NCBI RefSeq assembly: GCF_000171815.1
Contig: NZ_ABGR01000004.1
Coordinates: 212,202 to 276,201, forward strand
Direction: 5' to 3'
Source: Vibrio sp. AND4
GTDB lineage: Bacteria > Pseudomonadota > Gammaproteobacteria > Enterobacterales > Vibrionaceae
DNA length: 64,000 nucleotides
Part shown: positions 18,014 through 27,207 of the stretch, piece after piece
How the letters are laid out: each line of letters begins with the position of its first letter
How positions within the stretch are numbered: position 1 is the first letter of the stretch
Position numbers and translations under genes: made by a program
The notes under the pieces: generated by a model
Seen by the model: only the letters and a program-made list of their open reading frames with translations
Databases searched by the model: none
Told to the model about the DNA's origin: nothing

Positions 18014-18711
18014 CAGTCTTTTCCTGCAAATACAGTGGTTGATACGTCAACATGGGGCTTCCCCATAAATGGGCAGATACTCGCGCCGGTACACACGCCT
18101 TTGCCGCCATTGAACTTAATGGTATCGGCATCCTCGGTAATGTTTTTCGCTTTGATGGTTCTACTACCTTTCACCGTTTCGGTGTGGTTACCACCAATCT
18201 CAGCGATTCGATTTTCTAGCACTTTGATTTGTTGAGTGAGGCATTCCAGCCTGTCGGCTTGGTCGGTCTTTCGTTCGAAGTTGCCTTTCTGGTCGATTAG
18301 TTGATACACGCCTTTTCGCTGTTGGTAACGGCTTTCGCCTTCTTTGATACCTGGTAGTTTAAAACCGAGTGGCAGCACGCAACGAATAAAGGGCTTGTCG
18401 GGTTGGCCAAACATAAAGCCAATCTCTACTACACTGCCGATAGCCGGCGGCTCTAAACGGCCAGCATGATCACCCAGACCAGGGACCGGAAGTGGTACCG
18501 CCTGCAGTGGTGGTTTATCTTCATACTCCATGCCCTTTTCATCGAGCAACTGAACATCCACGGCGTAATGAGGATAAAAGCGGTCGGATAAGTCCCCCTC
18601 TTTTGGTAACTCAGGAAGAGCCACAACCTTGCCCCAACGTGGCAAATGCCATCGCCCTGTGAGTTCAGGAAATAACCTAAAGATGATGCGCTTGATGGTG
18701 TTCACATCCAT
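18013..18711 (-). CDS. Baseplate spike/assembly protein V (gpV-like) with PAAR-like tail
   Basis: 232 residues. An N-terminal gp5-like OB-fold region (about 20-110: WGKVVALPEL ... AIGSVVEIGFMFGQPDKPFI) is followed by a repetitive beta segment (NHTETVKGSRTIKAKNIT) and a C-terminal Cys/Gly-rich tip (CTGASICPFMGKPHVDVST) resembling a PAAR-type tip fused to the spike. P2 gpV is the baseplate spike that punctures the outer membrane. The overlap with the gpD-like hub gene is 10 bases. Confidence 0.8.
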   Translation of the reverse strand: MDVNTIKRIIFRLFPELTGRWHLPRWGKVVALPELPKEGDLSDRFYPHYAVDVQLLDEKGMEYEDKPPLQAVPLPVPGLGDHAGRLEPPAIGSVVEIGFMFGQPDKPFIRCVLPLGFKLPGIKEGESRYQQRKGVYQLIDQKGNFERKTDQADRLECLTQQIKVLENRIAEIGGNHTETVKGSRTIKAKNITEDADTIKFNGGKGVCTGASICPFMGKPHVDVSTTVFAGKD

Positions 18712-19391
18712 GTGAGCTTGGCCTCCGTTCCTTCAAACTCAACACCAACTAAGCGCAGGCCATTCACAACCGCACCCGGTTTCAACTTTGGCATCGCCGG
18801 TACCTTGACTGACTTATTGGCGGTGTGGTTTGTCATGAGTCCACTTGGTATGGTGACTGGCCTATCTGCCCAGAATGAATCCTCCCAACTGCCCACGTAT
18901 ATTTGCCCGTTACCTTGTTGTTGCCAGAACAAGCCATCAATACTGAACGCCTGAGCGAGCTCATCAATGACTCGATAGCCGTTACCATCGCTATAAAAGC
19001 AAGGAATGGCCGTTTTGCTATAAGCTTTCTCAGGCACCACAAATTGAAGTCCCGTTTTATTGGTGACTTCGCTAAGCAGCTGCATGAGTGTTGGGTGACG
19101 CATGATGATGTTAAGTGGCTTATAAAGTATCGCCGCTAATTCGCGGCAAAAAACTTTCGACCATCCCGTTTCGGCAGGTTGCACGCGTTCGATGTAACCG
19201 AGAAATACTCGAGTAAGCTCATCACCCCACCCAAGGTCTACAGCAATGATGGCGTTGGGTTGGGGGCTTCCTTGAATTGAGAGTTCACAACGTCCTGGTG
19301 TGTTCTCACTTAGAACAATGCGATAGCTTTTTATCTTGGTTTTGGCTTTGCCAAGGTAAGCACGGCAAAGAAACTTGTTGTTTGTTGTCAT
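18702..19391 (-). CDS. Tail hub protein, gpD-like
   Basis: 229 residues. The beta-rich N-terminal region (RAYLGKAKTKIKSYRIVLSE; ELTRVFLGYIERVQP) and the central MQLLSEVTNKTGL region match P2 gpD / T4 gp27-type hub proteins, somewhat shorter than P2 gpD (387). It would form the ring on which the gpV spike sits. Placed directly upstream of the spike gene, as expected for a hub. Confidence 0.7.
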   Translation of the reverse strand: MTTNNKFLCRAYLGKAKTKIKSYRIVLSENTPGRCELSIQGSPQPNAIIAVDLGWGDELTRVFLGYIERVQPAETGWSKVFCRELAAILYKPLNIIMRHPTLMQLLSEVTNKTGLQFVVPEKAYSKTAIPCFYSDGNGYRVIDELAQAFSIDGLFWQQQGNGQIYVGSWEDSFWADRPVTIPSGLMTNHTANKSVKVPAMPKLKPGAVVNGLRLVGVEFEGTEAKLTWM

Positions 19392-19411
19392 ACATCATCG
19401 CCTTTCTTTAG

Positions 19412-19948
19412 TTAGGCTAAGGCATTATCGACCGCTTTGAGTACCTTCATCACGCCAGTCAATTCCACTTCGGTATCCGGCGGCACATCATCACTTTCTC
19501 CGGCTTCAACTGGCGTATTCACTCCCTGCACTTTTTGCTGTGCGGCGGGTTTGTCCGGTTGGCGCTGCTCTACTCGTTCAGGTACCGAAAGATGTTCAAC
19601 CAGTTCGAACGACACGCTCCATTGCCTGTGAGCATCTTGCTCATCAGCACGAATTGCGCCTTGGAATTTCACCTGGCGAATTTTCAAAGCTTCTGCCGTT
19701 TTGTTGCTAATGCGGTAGATTTGACGCGCGTTGTTTTCTTGCGCTTCCGCCATACTGAATAGGTTGGTTAAGAGCTGTTTTTTAGTAAAGGGGATCACGC
19801 CTTTTACCGTGAGTATCTTTCCTTTACTGCCCGTTTCTGCTTGGTCGGTCGCCGAGGTCTGGCCGGACATATCCTGTCCGGCCAATTGTTGACGAACGCT
19901 CATGCGTAGGTTTTTTAGTGAGAGTTGGGTGCCGTCGAGAATGAGCAT
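19412..19948 (-). CDS. Phage baseplate-cluster protein
   Basis: 178 residues. The N-terminal half is compact (ILTVKGVIPFTKKQLLTNLF; ISNKTAEALKIRQVKFQGAI), the C-terminal third is polar and low in complexity (Gln, Pro, Glu). Similar proteins next to hub genes are usually annotated as baseplate complex components. No catalytic motif is visible. Its ATG shares a base with the stop of the upstream 98-residue gene. Confidence 0.55.
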   Translation of the reverse strand: MLILDGTQLSLKNLRMSVRQQLAGQDMSGQTSATDQAETGSKGKILTVKGVIPFTKKQLLTNLFSMAEAQENNARQIYRISNKTAEALKIRQVKFQGAIRADEQDAHRQWSVSFELVEHLSVPERVEQRQPDKPAAQQKVQGVNTPVEAGESDDVPPDTEVELTGVMKVLKAVDNALA

Positions 19949-20244
19949 TACGTTAACTCAGGCAATGGGTAACGAGATTTTATTTCCTCGACTTTCGAAC
20001 GCCATGCATGCTCAGAATCCGTCGAGCCATCGAACTGCCACTCCATAAACAATGGGTCTGATTCTTTCTTGTATGCCGCTTTGCGCTTGTGAAGCATCGT
20101 TTCACGCTGTTGCCTCAGATTCTCCGCGGACAAAATATCTTCGGCCTCTGTTGTCGAAAAACCAAGTTCAGTTAAGGTTTCCAAATTGCTGGGGACATTA
20201 ATTAAGGTTTCACCCGTCTTTGGTAGTACCAATGTTTCTATCAT
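19948..20244 (-). CDS. Tail-fibre-associated small protein (chaperone-like)
   Basis: 98 residues. The C-terminal part (DPLFMEWQFDGSTDSEHAW, then KVEEIKSRYPLP) resembles the C-terminal motif of tail fibre assembly/XkdW-like proteins, which accompany fibre genes. Ten bases downstream of the fibre gene at 20254-21060. Function by position and weak motif only. Confidence 0.5.
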   Translation of the reverse strand: MIETLVLPKTGETLINVPSNLETLTELGFSTTEAEDILSAENLRQQRETMLHKRKAAYKKESDPLFMEWQFDGSTDSEHAWRSKVEEIKSRYPLPELT

Positions 20245-20253
20245 GAGTGCTCC

Positions 20254-21060
20254 TTATGATTTTGCTTCAAACAGTAATTCGTTCGTTTGCTGGAAAGCGT
20301 TCCTGATTTCCGGGTAACGTTCACCAAGTAATGCATCGTGAATAGAATACGCTTTGGCGGTCCATTTTATCTCCCAGTTATCCTTTGAAGAGGTCTCTCG
20401 TGTAATCTCAACCTCATCAAGTTCACGGCTATACTTGAGGTCTGCATTCCAGTTCGTGAGCACTTTGTATCTCAACCCTCCCCGTAAGTAACAACCACTG
20501 CGTACAGTGCAAGCAACCACATTGCCAGAGGTAACACCTGAATAAATAGGTCGGCTTCCATCAACGGGTCTTACAATGCACATCATTCGGTGTGCAACCT
20601 TGCGAACAGTCTCTCGATACGTTTGCGACAGGCGCTTGATTTGAAGATATTGGGCGTCTCCCCCCCAACCACTATCACACCCTTCAATCTGTAGCAGAAG
20701 CCCTGCAACATGAACGATGCCCTCTCCAAATGGTTTCAAATTATGATCTCTGCTGTAGTGCCTTGCGATGGTAATGTCACAGCCACCTTGTTCATTAGTC
20801 GCCATTTTCCACCACACTGGGAAAAAGTGGTCAACAGGTAACTCTGTTAAATCAATGTCATGTGCATAACGAGCTTGACCGCTTATTTGGTCGGCTTTGA
20901 CATTGGCTTTCCACTGATCCAATTGCTCAATCTTGCTTGCAACCGTCGCTTCAATTTGTGAGCTCGTTTCTTTCACTTTATCTGCCAACTGTTTACTGGC
21001 TTGCGTTTGTCCCAGTGAGGCTTCAACCGCTTGCTGTAATAAAATATCTACATTGCTCAA
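20254..21060 (-). CDS. Probable tail fibre / receptor-binding protein
   Basis: 268 residues. The N-terminal 60 residues are a helical coiled coil typical of trimeric fibre stems (VDILLQQAVEASLGQTQASK); the C-terminal 200 are a compact domain (FPVWWKMATNEQGGCDITIARHY in part, then RSGCYLRGGLRYKVLTNW) likely to be the head that contacts the host. It overlaps the tail-collar fibre gene by 4 bases. It is the natural candidate for host-range determination, but the receptor cannot be read from sequence. Confidence 0.65.
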   Translation of the reverse strand: MSNVDILLQQAVEASLGQTQASKQLADKVKETSSQIEATVASKIEQLDQWKANVKADQISGQARYAHDIDLTELPVDHFFPVWWKMATNEQGGCDITIARHYSRDHNLKPFGEGIVHVAGLLLQIEGCDSGWGGDAQYLQIKRLSQTYRETVRKVAHRMMCIVRPVDGSRPIYSGVTSGNVVACTVRSGCYLRGGLRYKVLTNWNADLKYSRELDEVEITRETSSKDNWEIKWTAKAYSIHDALLGERYPEIRNAFQQTNELLFEAKS

Positions 21061-21839
21061 TGCTCTGCTCCCTTTTGTCTTACCAACTGTGTTAATTGCA
21101 TCAGTTCCCCTTCTTGAACTATGACGCTCTGCTGACTTTTCAGTAATGCGGTCAAAAAAATGATGTCCATGGCCGAACGTTGCTCGTTCATACGTGACAC
21201 TCGCTCATCTAATTGAGCAGCAGTGTCACTGAGCTGACTGAGTGCTTTTTCAAATTTGTTCTCGAGTTCTCGATGCAGCGTGTCAATGCGTAGGTTCTCA
21301 CCTTGTTGCTCAACCAAGTGACGCTGATTAGTGATGAGCCCCACACTGTTTTGAGCTAAGAGCAACCGCATCTCTCTTAGCTCCATTTCGTAATTAAACT
21401 GCCAAGTCTCTGGAGTCACTGTCAGTTGGGTGATCGCCTTTGCACCAGAGAATTTGAGCAAGAAATTACGCGTTAAGTTGTTCCCTTCCTCGTGGATGCT
21501 CGGGTTGTTCTTGCGTTTAGATTGCACCACCATGTGATTGGCAGAAATCAATACGCCTTCTTCGCTCAGTAGTCCGAGCCAGTTAAATTGAAAATTGCCC
21601 ACGGTGTTATCGAGAATGAGCGAATACACCACCTCGTTATCATTGACGTAAGCACTCCGAGTTGGCGCGTGGCGAAACACGATGTTGTTGTCCGGCGGCA
21701 AGGCTTGAGCTCTGCTTGGCGTCACACTGTTGTTTAAATCCGGTACATACGCCAGCACAAACTCGCTAATGATCAAAGGTTGCTTTGCTTTTTGTTTTTG
21801 AGCAATCAGCTGCTCACCCGCTAGAGTAATGACGGCCAT
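21057..21839 (-). CDS. Phage tail-collar fibre protein (DUF3751 type)
   Basis: 260 residues. The N-terminal 150 match the phage tail-collar fibre domain (LIISEFVLAYVPDLN, NEVVYSLILDNTVGNFQFNW, GLLSEEGVLISANH), which attaches fibres to the baseplate. The rest is coiled coil (LHRELENKFEKALSQL). Located between gpI and the distal fibre gene, the order expected in P2-like phages (J-I-H-G). Confidence 0.8.
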   Translation of the reverse strand: MAVITLAGEQLIAQKQKAKQPLIISEFVLAYVPDLNNSVTPSRAQALPPDNNIVFRHAPTRSAYVNDNEVVYSLILDNTVGNFQFNWLGLLSEEGVLISANHMVVQSKRKNNPSIHEEGNNLTRNFLLKFSGAKAITQLTVTPETWQFNYEMELREMRLLLAQNSVGLITNQRHLVEQQGENLRIDTLHRELENKFEKALSQLSDTAAQLDERVSRMNEQRSAMDIIFLTALLKSQQSVIVQEGELMQLTQLVRQKGAEH

Positions 21840-21842
21840 AAC

Positions 21843-22397
21843 TTATCCTATTGATGCGCTGTACGTTTCATGAGTGTGACTGAACTCAGCAACTGAAATA
21901 TGAGGACAGGCAATAGTCGTGACATCAAAACTGTATCGACGACAGGTTCGGCCATACTGACGAACAAGCGCATCCATTAAACCAGGAACGTCATTCAAAT
22001 CGCTGTCTTGAACTTTCACACTGACCACATCCCAAGGGTAATAACTCAATCGCTCATCGATATCGATGTGGGGGTAACCTAGCTGTTCAAACATGGCTTC
22101 CCAACCAGCCTCTGAGCCGCCGCCCGTGGCAAAGGCATACGCAAAGTTCACTCGGATGCGGTAGATATGTTCAGGCTCTTTGGGCAAGCGCTCAATGTCG
22201 CGTTGCCATGCCATCAAATCAACAAACTCAATCGGGGCAACCATCGGATCTAACTGCTTAAGCGGCCACTCTAAAACGTCTTGAACTCGCGTCCAGTAAC
22301 CCAGCAACGTTTGCCCCAACGCACACATGGCCCCCTTGCCCATCCAATACTTGAGCGTGAAATTAGGCCGTTTCAATGGTGACCTCCAAATGCCCAA
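21843..22397 (-). CDS. Tail protein I (gpI-like baseplate)
   Basis: 184 residues with the gpI layout: a helical N-terminal region ending LDPMVAPIEFVDLMAWQRDI and a domain with YAFATGGGSEAGWEAMFEQL typical of P2 gpI/DUF2313-type proteins. It overlaps the baseplate J gene by 35 bases in another frame. Required for baseplate wedge assembly. Confidence 0.8.
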   Translation of the reverse strand: MGIWRSPLKRPNFTLKYWMGKGAMCALGQTLLGYWTRVQDVLEWPLKQLDPMVAPIEFVDLMAWQRDIERLPKEPEHIYRIRVNFAYAFATGGGSEAGWEAMFEQLGYPHIDIDERLSYYPWDVVSVKVQDSDLNDVPGLMDALVRQYGRTCRRYSFDVTTIACPHISVAEFSHTHETYSASIG

Positions 22398-23550
22398 GCC
22401 TTGGCACTTCCATACCGTTGGTCAGGTCTGCATGGTCAAACTCTATCGACTCTAGGACTGAAAATTCGCTGTGTAACTCTTGCACTAATCTTGAAAAACT
22501 AAAGCGAGACGCGGGTTTTGTTTTGGTCACTTGATAATCGGTATTTTGCCGAAAGGCTGATCCAATAAGCTGGGTCACACTGTTGGTAAGCTGAACGCTT
22601 TCCTCCGAGGACAACACGCGCTTTGCCCATACGCGACACACCAACGAAATGTTTCTCCCAGGCATGGCGAATACTTGTAAATCATCGCCATGGCCATGAT
22701 TGCCCTCGCGGTGAATGTGCGCATTTAAATCCGTCAGCATTTGAGAAGAAGGCTCGCCAGAGTCCAATAAGATGAATGCATTAGCGGTACCCGGCCCACG
22801 CGGGGCATTGTGCTCAAAGAATATATTTTCACTGTTGATGCCTGCCCTTAACATCAACAAAGAACGATAAGCTGAATCGATGTGCCATTTCGCAACGCTA
22901 CTGAATTGATTTCGGATGCGCACTCGTAACTGGTCGTCGCTTTCTTCATCTGCGCCAGCCTCGATCAACCAATCGGATGCATTCACCGCATGACTTATGC
23001 CAGGGATTGCGCTGGTAAATACATGGAAATACCCTTCACCAAGGTTAAAAGCCGCCCCCTCATGCTCTGCTTCCACGTTGCTCAAAGTAAACGCTTCGTT
23101 CTCTTGTAAGGTGGCATCATGACGTAAAACCACTCGATAAACGTTACCGTTGATGGGGTCGGTTTGGATCATTGTCCCTTTCGGTACAACAATCGCCGGG
23201 CCTTGCTTCGCTGCGCGGTGGATAACCACTTGTCCTACCGCTTTCGTTGCCGCTTTTCTCTTTACATTGAATTGCCATGCCCACAAATCGAGCCACTTTT
23301 CTTTTGCGGTAGCCACAAACATATTCGGCAAGATGTACTCGACCAAGAACCGGTTCACTAGCCACATCGTTGGGCCTATGACCATCGCTTCAATCAAGCG
23401 CCAAAATGGAGAATACTGAGAGTCGTTTGCAATCGTACTGCCGTGCTTTTCAGCTTCCTCTTTGAGCGCCGCTTTCCACTGTGACGCTTCAAGCGGTAAC
23501 CCCGCTTTTTTCGCCAGTTCAGTAAAGTTCGGTTTTGGAATATCAGTCAA
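22363..23550 (-). CDS. Baseplate assembly protein J (gpJ)
   Basis: 395 residues. Contains the Baseplate_J pattern: KGTMIQTDPINGNVYRVVLR, the GAAFNLGEG region and the acidic GADEESDDQLRVRIRNQF motif that is the family hallmark. P2 gpJ forms the baseplate wedge edge. Overlaps the preceding gene by 8 bases and gpI by 35. Confidence 0.9.
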   Translation of the reverse strand: MTDIPKPNFTELAKKAGLPLEASQWKAALKEEAEKHGSTIANDSQYSPFWRLIEAMVIGPTMWLVNRFLVEYILPNMFVATAKEKWLDLWAWQFNVKRKAATKAVGQVVIHRAAKQGPAIVVPKGTMIQTDPINGNVYRVVLRHDATLQENEAFTLSNVEAEHEGAAFNLGEGYFHVFTSAIPGISHAVNASDWLIEAGADEESDDQLRVRIRNQFSSVAKWHIDSAYRSLLMLRAGINSENIFFEHNAPRGPGTANAFILLDSGEPSSQMLTDLNAHIHREGNHGHGDDLQVFAMPGRNISLVCRVWAKRVLSSEESVQLTNSVTQLIGSAFRQNTDYQVTKTKPASRFSFSRLVQELHSEFSVLESIEFDHADLTNGMEVPRLGHLEVTIETA

Positions 23551-23875
23551 AATTCACCTCTGTACTTACGCCGCCAAATTGCACCGTTTCAGCAAAAATA
23601 TAGATTTGGCCATCGGCCACCTCTTCAATACGAACTGTCCCTGGCACCAGACGAACATCCTCTTCGACAAGCAGTTCAAGCTTGGTGCGTGCATCGGCCT
23701 TTTTGGCAGGGCTACGCTCAGAAATTAAATGGATGGCCACGTTGCTCTCGATAATGGCGTGCTTAATATCTTGAGCAATCACCGCTCGGTCTTGGATGAG
23801 CACAGGGTTACGGCCCGCATCGAGCACCACGTCGCCCTTTTCAATTAAGATGTCTTGATACACGTAGTCCTTCAT
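23543..23875 (-). CDS. DUF2590/gp25-like baseplate wedge protein
   Basis: 110 residues, with VLDAGRNPVLIQDRAVIAQD and KHAIIESNVAIHLI, like the gpW/gp25 and DUF2590 families of small baseplate wedge proteins. It sits between tape measure and gpJ, where P2 has W. Start overlaps the tape-measure stop by one base. Confidence 0.7.
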   Translation of the reverse strand: MKDYVYQDILIEKGDVVLDAGRNPVLIQDRAVIAQDIKHAIIESNVAIHLISERSPAKKADARTKLELLVEEDVRLVPGTVRIEEVADGQIYIFAETVQFGGVSTEVNFD

Positions 23876-26244
23876 TAGCCGGCTGCCATTTCAAGTTCAC
23901 TGGCCATGTCTTGAGGACTGCTCATGTAAGTTGGATATATCGCCACACCACCGTAATTGGTTGAGTTGGTTTGGTAGCTCGCAATGCTTTTAGCCGCGCC
24001 GCCTGGCTGAACCTGCGCATAAGGGGTCGCGCTTTGCACGGACTTGGATTTCACTTGAATGGATTCATCATCACCGCCGAAGCCAGGAACCCAATCAACC
24101 AGCTCTTTAAGGTTTTTCCAAATCCCTGCCAACTTGTCAGTGAACCAACTAAACACATTACCGAATATGTTGCGCATGTGATCGGCCATTTCTCCAATAA
24201 AGGCAAAACCGCTGGTATCAGTAAAGCCACTCATTACCCATTGCCAACCAGCCGATAAGAAATTAAATAAGGTATGAAATGGCAATGCCATTAGATCTAC
24301 CGCGCTAGAAATGACGGCACACCACCAAGTATCAGCCAGCGTTGCTGTCAACATTCTCCAACCCAACATTAGGCTCTCAAACCCGCCCTTCAAACGAGAG
24401 ACCACCTGCCCAATGAAGGCAAAGCCGCTGGTGTCAGTAAAGCCACTCATCACCCATTGCCAACCCGCAGAAAGAAACTGAAAAAACGTTCTAAATGGGA
24501 GAGTGATTCGCTCTATCGCACTTGTGACCACACTGAACCACCACGTGTCGGCCACTCCTGCAGTTAGCGCTTTCCAACCAAAAATCAGGCTCTCAAACCC
24601 ACCCTTCAAACGAGAGACCATCTGCCCAATAAAGGCAAAACCACTGGTATCAGTAAAGCCACTCATTACCCATTGCCAACCAGCTTTGATGAACGCAAAC
24701 ATGGCTTTAAATGGCATCGTAATTAACGAGAGTGCGCCTTCTAAGACTTGAAACCACCTTGTGTCACCAAAGGTGGCTTTGAGGTCATCCCAGTAATAAA
24801 TTAATGCGCCCACTGCAGCTACGGCGGCGACAGCAGCACCAATAACCAAACCGATTGGGTTTGCCATCATTGCAATATTGGCGGCCAACATTGCGACTTT
24901 GAACATTTTCAAAATACTGTTCACCCCTGCGACCGCTAAGCCAAAACCTTTAGTGACCAGGATGTACGAAGCCATGGCTTGTTTACCGATGCCGACCGCC
25001 ATCGTGAGCAATCCGTTTATCGCAACAAAGCTAAGAAGTGAGATGCCGGCGTAGCCAATCCATTTAGTAATGTTGGGGAAAAGCTCTGTCCATTCGATGA
25101 TTTCCATCGCACCATCGGCCAAACTTGAAACCACAGGTAAAAGCGAAGGCAAAAGAGCCGCACCAAAAGCGGTCCGAACGGCAAACACACCTTGCTCAAG
25201 CCTCTCCCATTGGTCGGTCATGCTGTGCGCCATCTCAATGGCCGTATTTAGGTGACTGGCCTCATTTAGGTCTTGAACACTCGATTGAAGATCGCTTGTT
25301 TTGCCGATCAAGTCGGTGATAAGCATCACCGCTTTATCCGAGCCAAATGCTTGTTTTATTTGGTTGATTTCAAGCGAATCTAACTCACCAAACTGATTGC
25401 GCAGTTTCGACATAATGTCGAACATTGGCAGCATCTTTCCGTTGCTGTCGGTAAACGCTATCCCTAGCTTGTCTTGCGCTTTGACCACACCGTTCATAAA
25501 GGCTTTGTAACGAGTCCCCGCTTCACTACCAGACATCGATCCTTGCAACAAACCAAGAACGGCCATTTGTTCTTGAATGGCTACGCCATGCGTTTTACCC
25601 AACGCGCCAACACTCTTGAACGCATCCGACATGCCTTGACCTGTCGTTTTGAACATCTCGACAGACTTGGCGGTCATACCTGCAACTTGCTCTGCCCAGT
25701 TATCTTTACCAATCCGATCGGCTTGGTCTTTGAACACCGAGTACATGGTCCCCATGTAGTTGGTGATCGTGGCGGTATCCGCTTTGGTCGCGGCAGCCAA
25801 AATAGCTGAGCTTCTAGTGACACCCGCCAGTTCATCACCTGTCAGATCGCCCATAGCAGATTTAATATCATAAGAGGCCGCCACAAATTCAGTGGCCGAC
25901 TTGCCGTATTCAACCGAAAACTTCATTGCGGTTTGGGCAAGGGTTTTTAATTGGCCCTCGGCAACGCCAAGTGATTTCACTTCACCTAACGCTCTGTCCA
26001 TTTCAATCGCCGGCATCAAGGCTTGTTGCAATGCAAACCCAGCACCCACCATGCCCGCTGCACCTGCCATCATGGTATGGGTACCTTGACGATAGGTGTT
26101 GGTGACATCATTCAATTGGCGTTGAATATTGCCCAGAGGTTTTGATATCTGGTCAATCAATCCAACTTGAAATCTGAGTGCTTCTGGTAACATCAACCAT
26201 CCTCTTATTGCTTGGTCGTTAACCGCTAAAGGCTTTGGCCACAC
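23875..26244 (-). CDS. Tail tape measure protein with internal 72-residue repeats
   Basis: 789 residues. The N-terminal TP901-type tape-measure domain is evident (MDRALGEVKSLGVAEGQLKT in part; FMNGVVKAQDKLGIAF; LNEASHLNTAIEMAHSM), followed by hydrophobic helices (about 400-490) and three near-identical copies of AGWQWVMSGFTDTSGFAFIG spaced about 72-76 residues apart (DNA copies near 24200, 24420 and 24640). The protein sets tail length and is injected first. It follows the two-frame tail chaperone, the universal order in long-tailed phages. Repeat number may vary between relatives. Confidence 0.9.
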   Translation of the reverse strand: MWPKPLAVNDQAIRGWLMLPEALRFQVGLIDQISKPLGNIQRQLNDVTNTYRQGTHTMMAGAAGMVGAGFALQQALMPAIEMDRALGEVKSLGVAEGQLKTLAQTAMKFSVEYGKSATEFVAASYDIKSAMGDLTGDELAGVTRSSAILAAATKADTATITNYMGTMYSVFKDQADRIGKDNWAEQVAGMTAKSVEMFKTTGQGMSDAFKSVGALGKTHGVAIQEQMAVLGLLQGSMSGSEAGTRYKAFMNGVVKAQDKLGIAFTDSNGKMLPMFDIMSKLRNQFGELDSLEINQIKQAFGSDKAVMLITDLIGKTSDLQSSVQDLNEASHLNTAIEMAHSMTDQWERLEQGVFAVRTAFGAALLPSLLPVVSSLADGAMEIIEWTELFPNITKWIGYAGISLLSFVAINGLLTMAVGIGKQAMASYILVTKGFGLAVAGVNSILKMFKVAMLAANIAMMANPIGLVIGAAVAAVAAVGALIYYWDDLKATFGDTRWFQVLEGALSLITMPFKAMFAFIKAGWQWVMSGFTDTSGFAFIGQMVSRLKGGFESLIFGWKALTAGVADTWWFSVVTSAIERITLPFRTFFQFLSAGWQWVMSGFTDTSGFAFIGQVVSRLKGGFESLMLGWRMLTATLADTWWCAVISSAVDLMALPFHTLFNFLSAGWQWVMSGFTDTSGFAFIGEMADHMRNIFGNVFSWFTDKLAGIWKNLKELVDWVPGFGGDDESIQVKSKSVQSATPYAQVQPGGAAKSIASYQTNSTNYGGVAIYPTYMSSPQDMASELEMAAG

Positions 26245-26667
26245 CGCTGGCGGTGACGGCTTGCATGTTTTCCCAGTGGTTCTTCTCTAACCAAATCGCG
26301 TAAGCCAAGCTCTGGTCAGTGTCCGGCTCATTGGGTAGCCACTTTCGCCGCCACGCATACATTTTTTGCCTGTCGCTGCTCTCAATAGCAGCGACAAGCG
26401 CATCTATTTTTTTACCGAGATAGCAAGCTTAGGTGCGTACTCTTTAAGAACCGCGCCATAAATCTGCGTTGCCGCACCTGGGTTTTGCTGAGTCAGTTCG
26501 CGCAGCGCATCTTTTGAGCCTTCACTCACACAGCTCATCAAGAAGTTGTGGGCCGCGCTGCTCGCATCACCTTGTAAGATGGTGTTTTGTGCTTCGTCGT
26601 ACTCTGCAGGTGTTGGAATAAACTCAAGATCGGTATTGCCAACAGTTAGGACAATTGACTTGCTCAT
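26219..26667 (-). CDS. Tail assembly chaperone, -1 frameshift product (gpE+E'/G-GT type)
   Basis: The upstream frame (26404-26667) encodes 87 residues ending AISVKK-stop. A run of seven A precedes the stop; slipping back one base continues into an open frame that reads IDALVAAIESSDRQKMYAWR ... AVTASGVAKAFSG-stop at 26219. This is the conserved programmed frameshift of long-tailed phages, giving a short and a long chaperone that coat the tape measure. Start chosen at 26667 (AGGAGA about 8 bases before; ATG overlaps the spanin stop as ATGA) rather than the longer reading from 26700. Slippage is inferred, not proved. Confidence 0.8.
26404..26415 (-). other. Slippery site for -1 frameshifting
   Basis: On the minus strand GTAAAAAAATAG: seven A (26413-26407) directly before the zero-frame stop TAG (26404-26406). 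The A AAA AAA type of heptamer is among the most efficient in gammaproteobacteria. Confidence 0.7.
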
Positions 26668-26954
26668 TGTTGTGTCTCCTGTTCGTGCATCGCACGCCAT
26701 TTAAAATATTCATCGGGTTGTTTTGCGCACTCTCTGAGCGCGACTTTTAAATTCGGTATGTCATCGGTCACCACTTCAGGCCAGGTACCGATGACCGTTG
26801 GTTTATAGCAAGGCTCAATGAGACCTGCGGGTGGCAGTTTCACGAGCACTTCAGTTACCGTCGTTTTAGTACGGCTCTCGCAAGCGGTCAGTAACAGAGC
26901 GAGGGACAACACATTCAATACCTTCCATTTGTTGTTTGAGCTGCTGCATTTCAT
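26664..26954 (-). CDS. Rz1-like outer-membrane spanin lipoprotein
   Basis: 96 residues with a lipoprotein signal and lipobox LLLTAC (Cys at about residue 25), then a Pro-containing periplasmic stretch. It starts inside the Rz-like gene (26866-27207) in another reading frame, the overlapping Rz/Rz1 arrangement. With Rz it fuses inner and outer membranes in the last step of lysis. Confidence 0.8.
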   Translation of the reverse strand: MKCSSSNNKWKVLNVLSLALLLTACESRTKTTVTEVLVKLPPAGLIEPCYKPTVIGTWPEVVTDDIPNLKVALRECAKQPDEYFKWRAMHEQETQQ

Positions 26955-27207
26955 TTTCTAGCTCCTGACGCTGTGTAATTTGCCGCTGCTTGCGAGCGAT
27001 CAACACTTGGTTGATGTGTTGGTTATCCTGTTTGAGCGTGTCAATCGTGCGTTGATGGGTTTGGTTGTCCTGCTCTTTCACATCGAGCTTGTTTTGAAGA
27101 AGAGCTTGCTCGGCATAACTCGCCTTGAGTGCCAACCCTTGCACGACCAATAAACCAATGAACAATGTAAGCCCACCCCACTTAATCCACTTCCATGCAG
27201 CGTTCAT
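26866..27207 (-). CDS. Rz-like inner-membrane spanin
   Basis: 113 residues: an N-terminal transmembrane helix (about 10-28, WGGLTLFIGLLVVQGLAL) and a periplasmic coiled coil rich in Gln (DNQTHQRTIDTLKQDNQHI). Overlaps both the endolysin (26 bases) and the Rz1 gene (89 bases). Typical inner-membrane spanin. Confidence 0.8.
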   Translation of the reverse strand: MNAAWKWIKWGGLTLFIGLLVVQGLALKASYAEQALLQNKLDVKEQDNQTHQRTIDTLKQDNQHINQVLIARKQRQITQRQELENEMQQLKQQMEGIECVVPRSVTDRLREPY

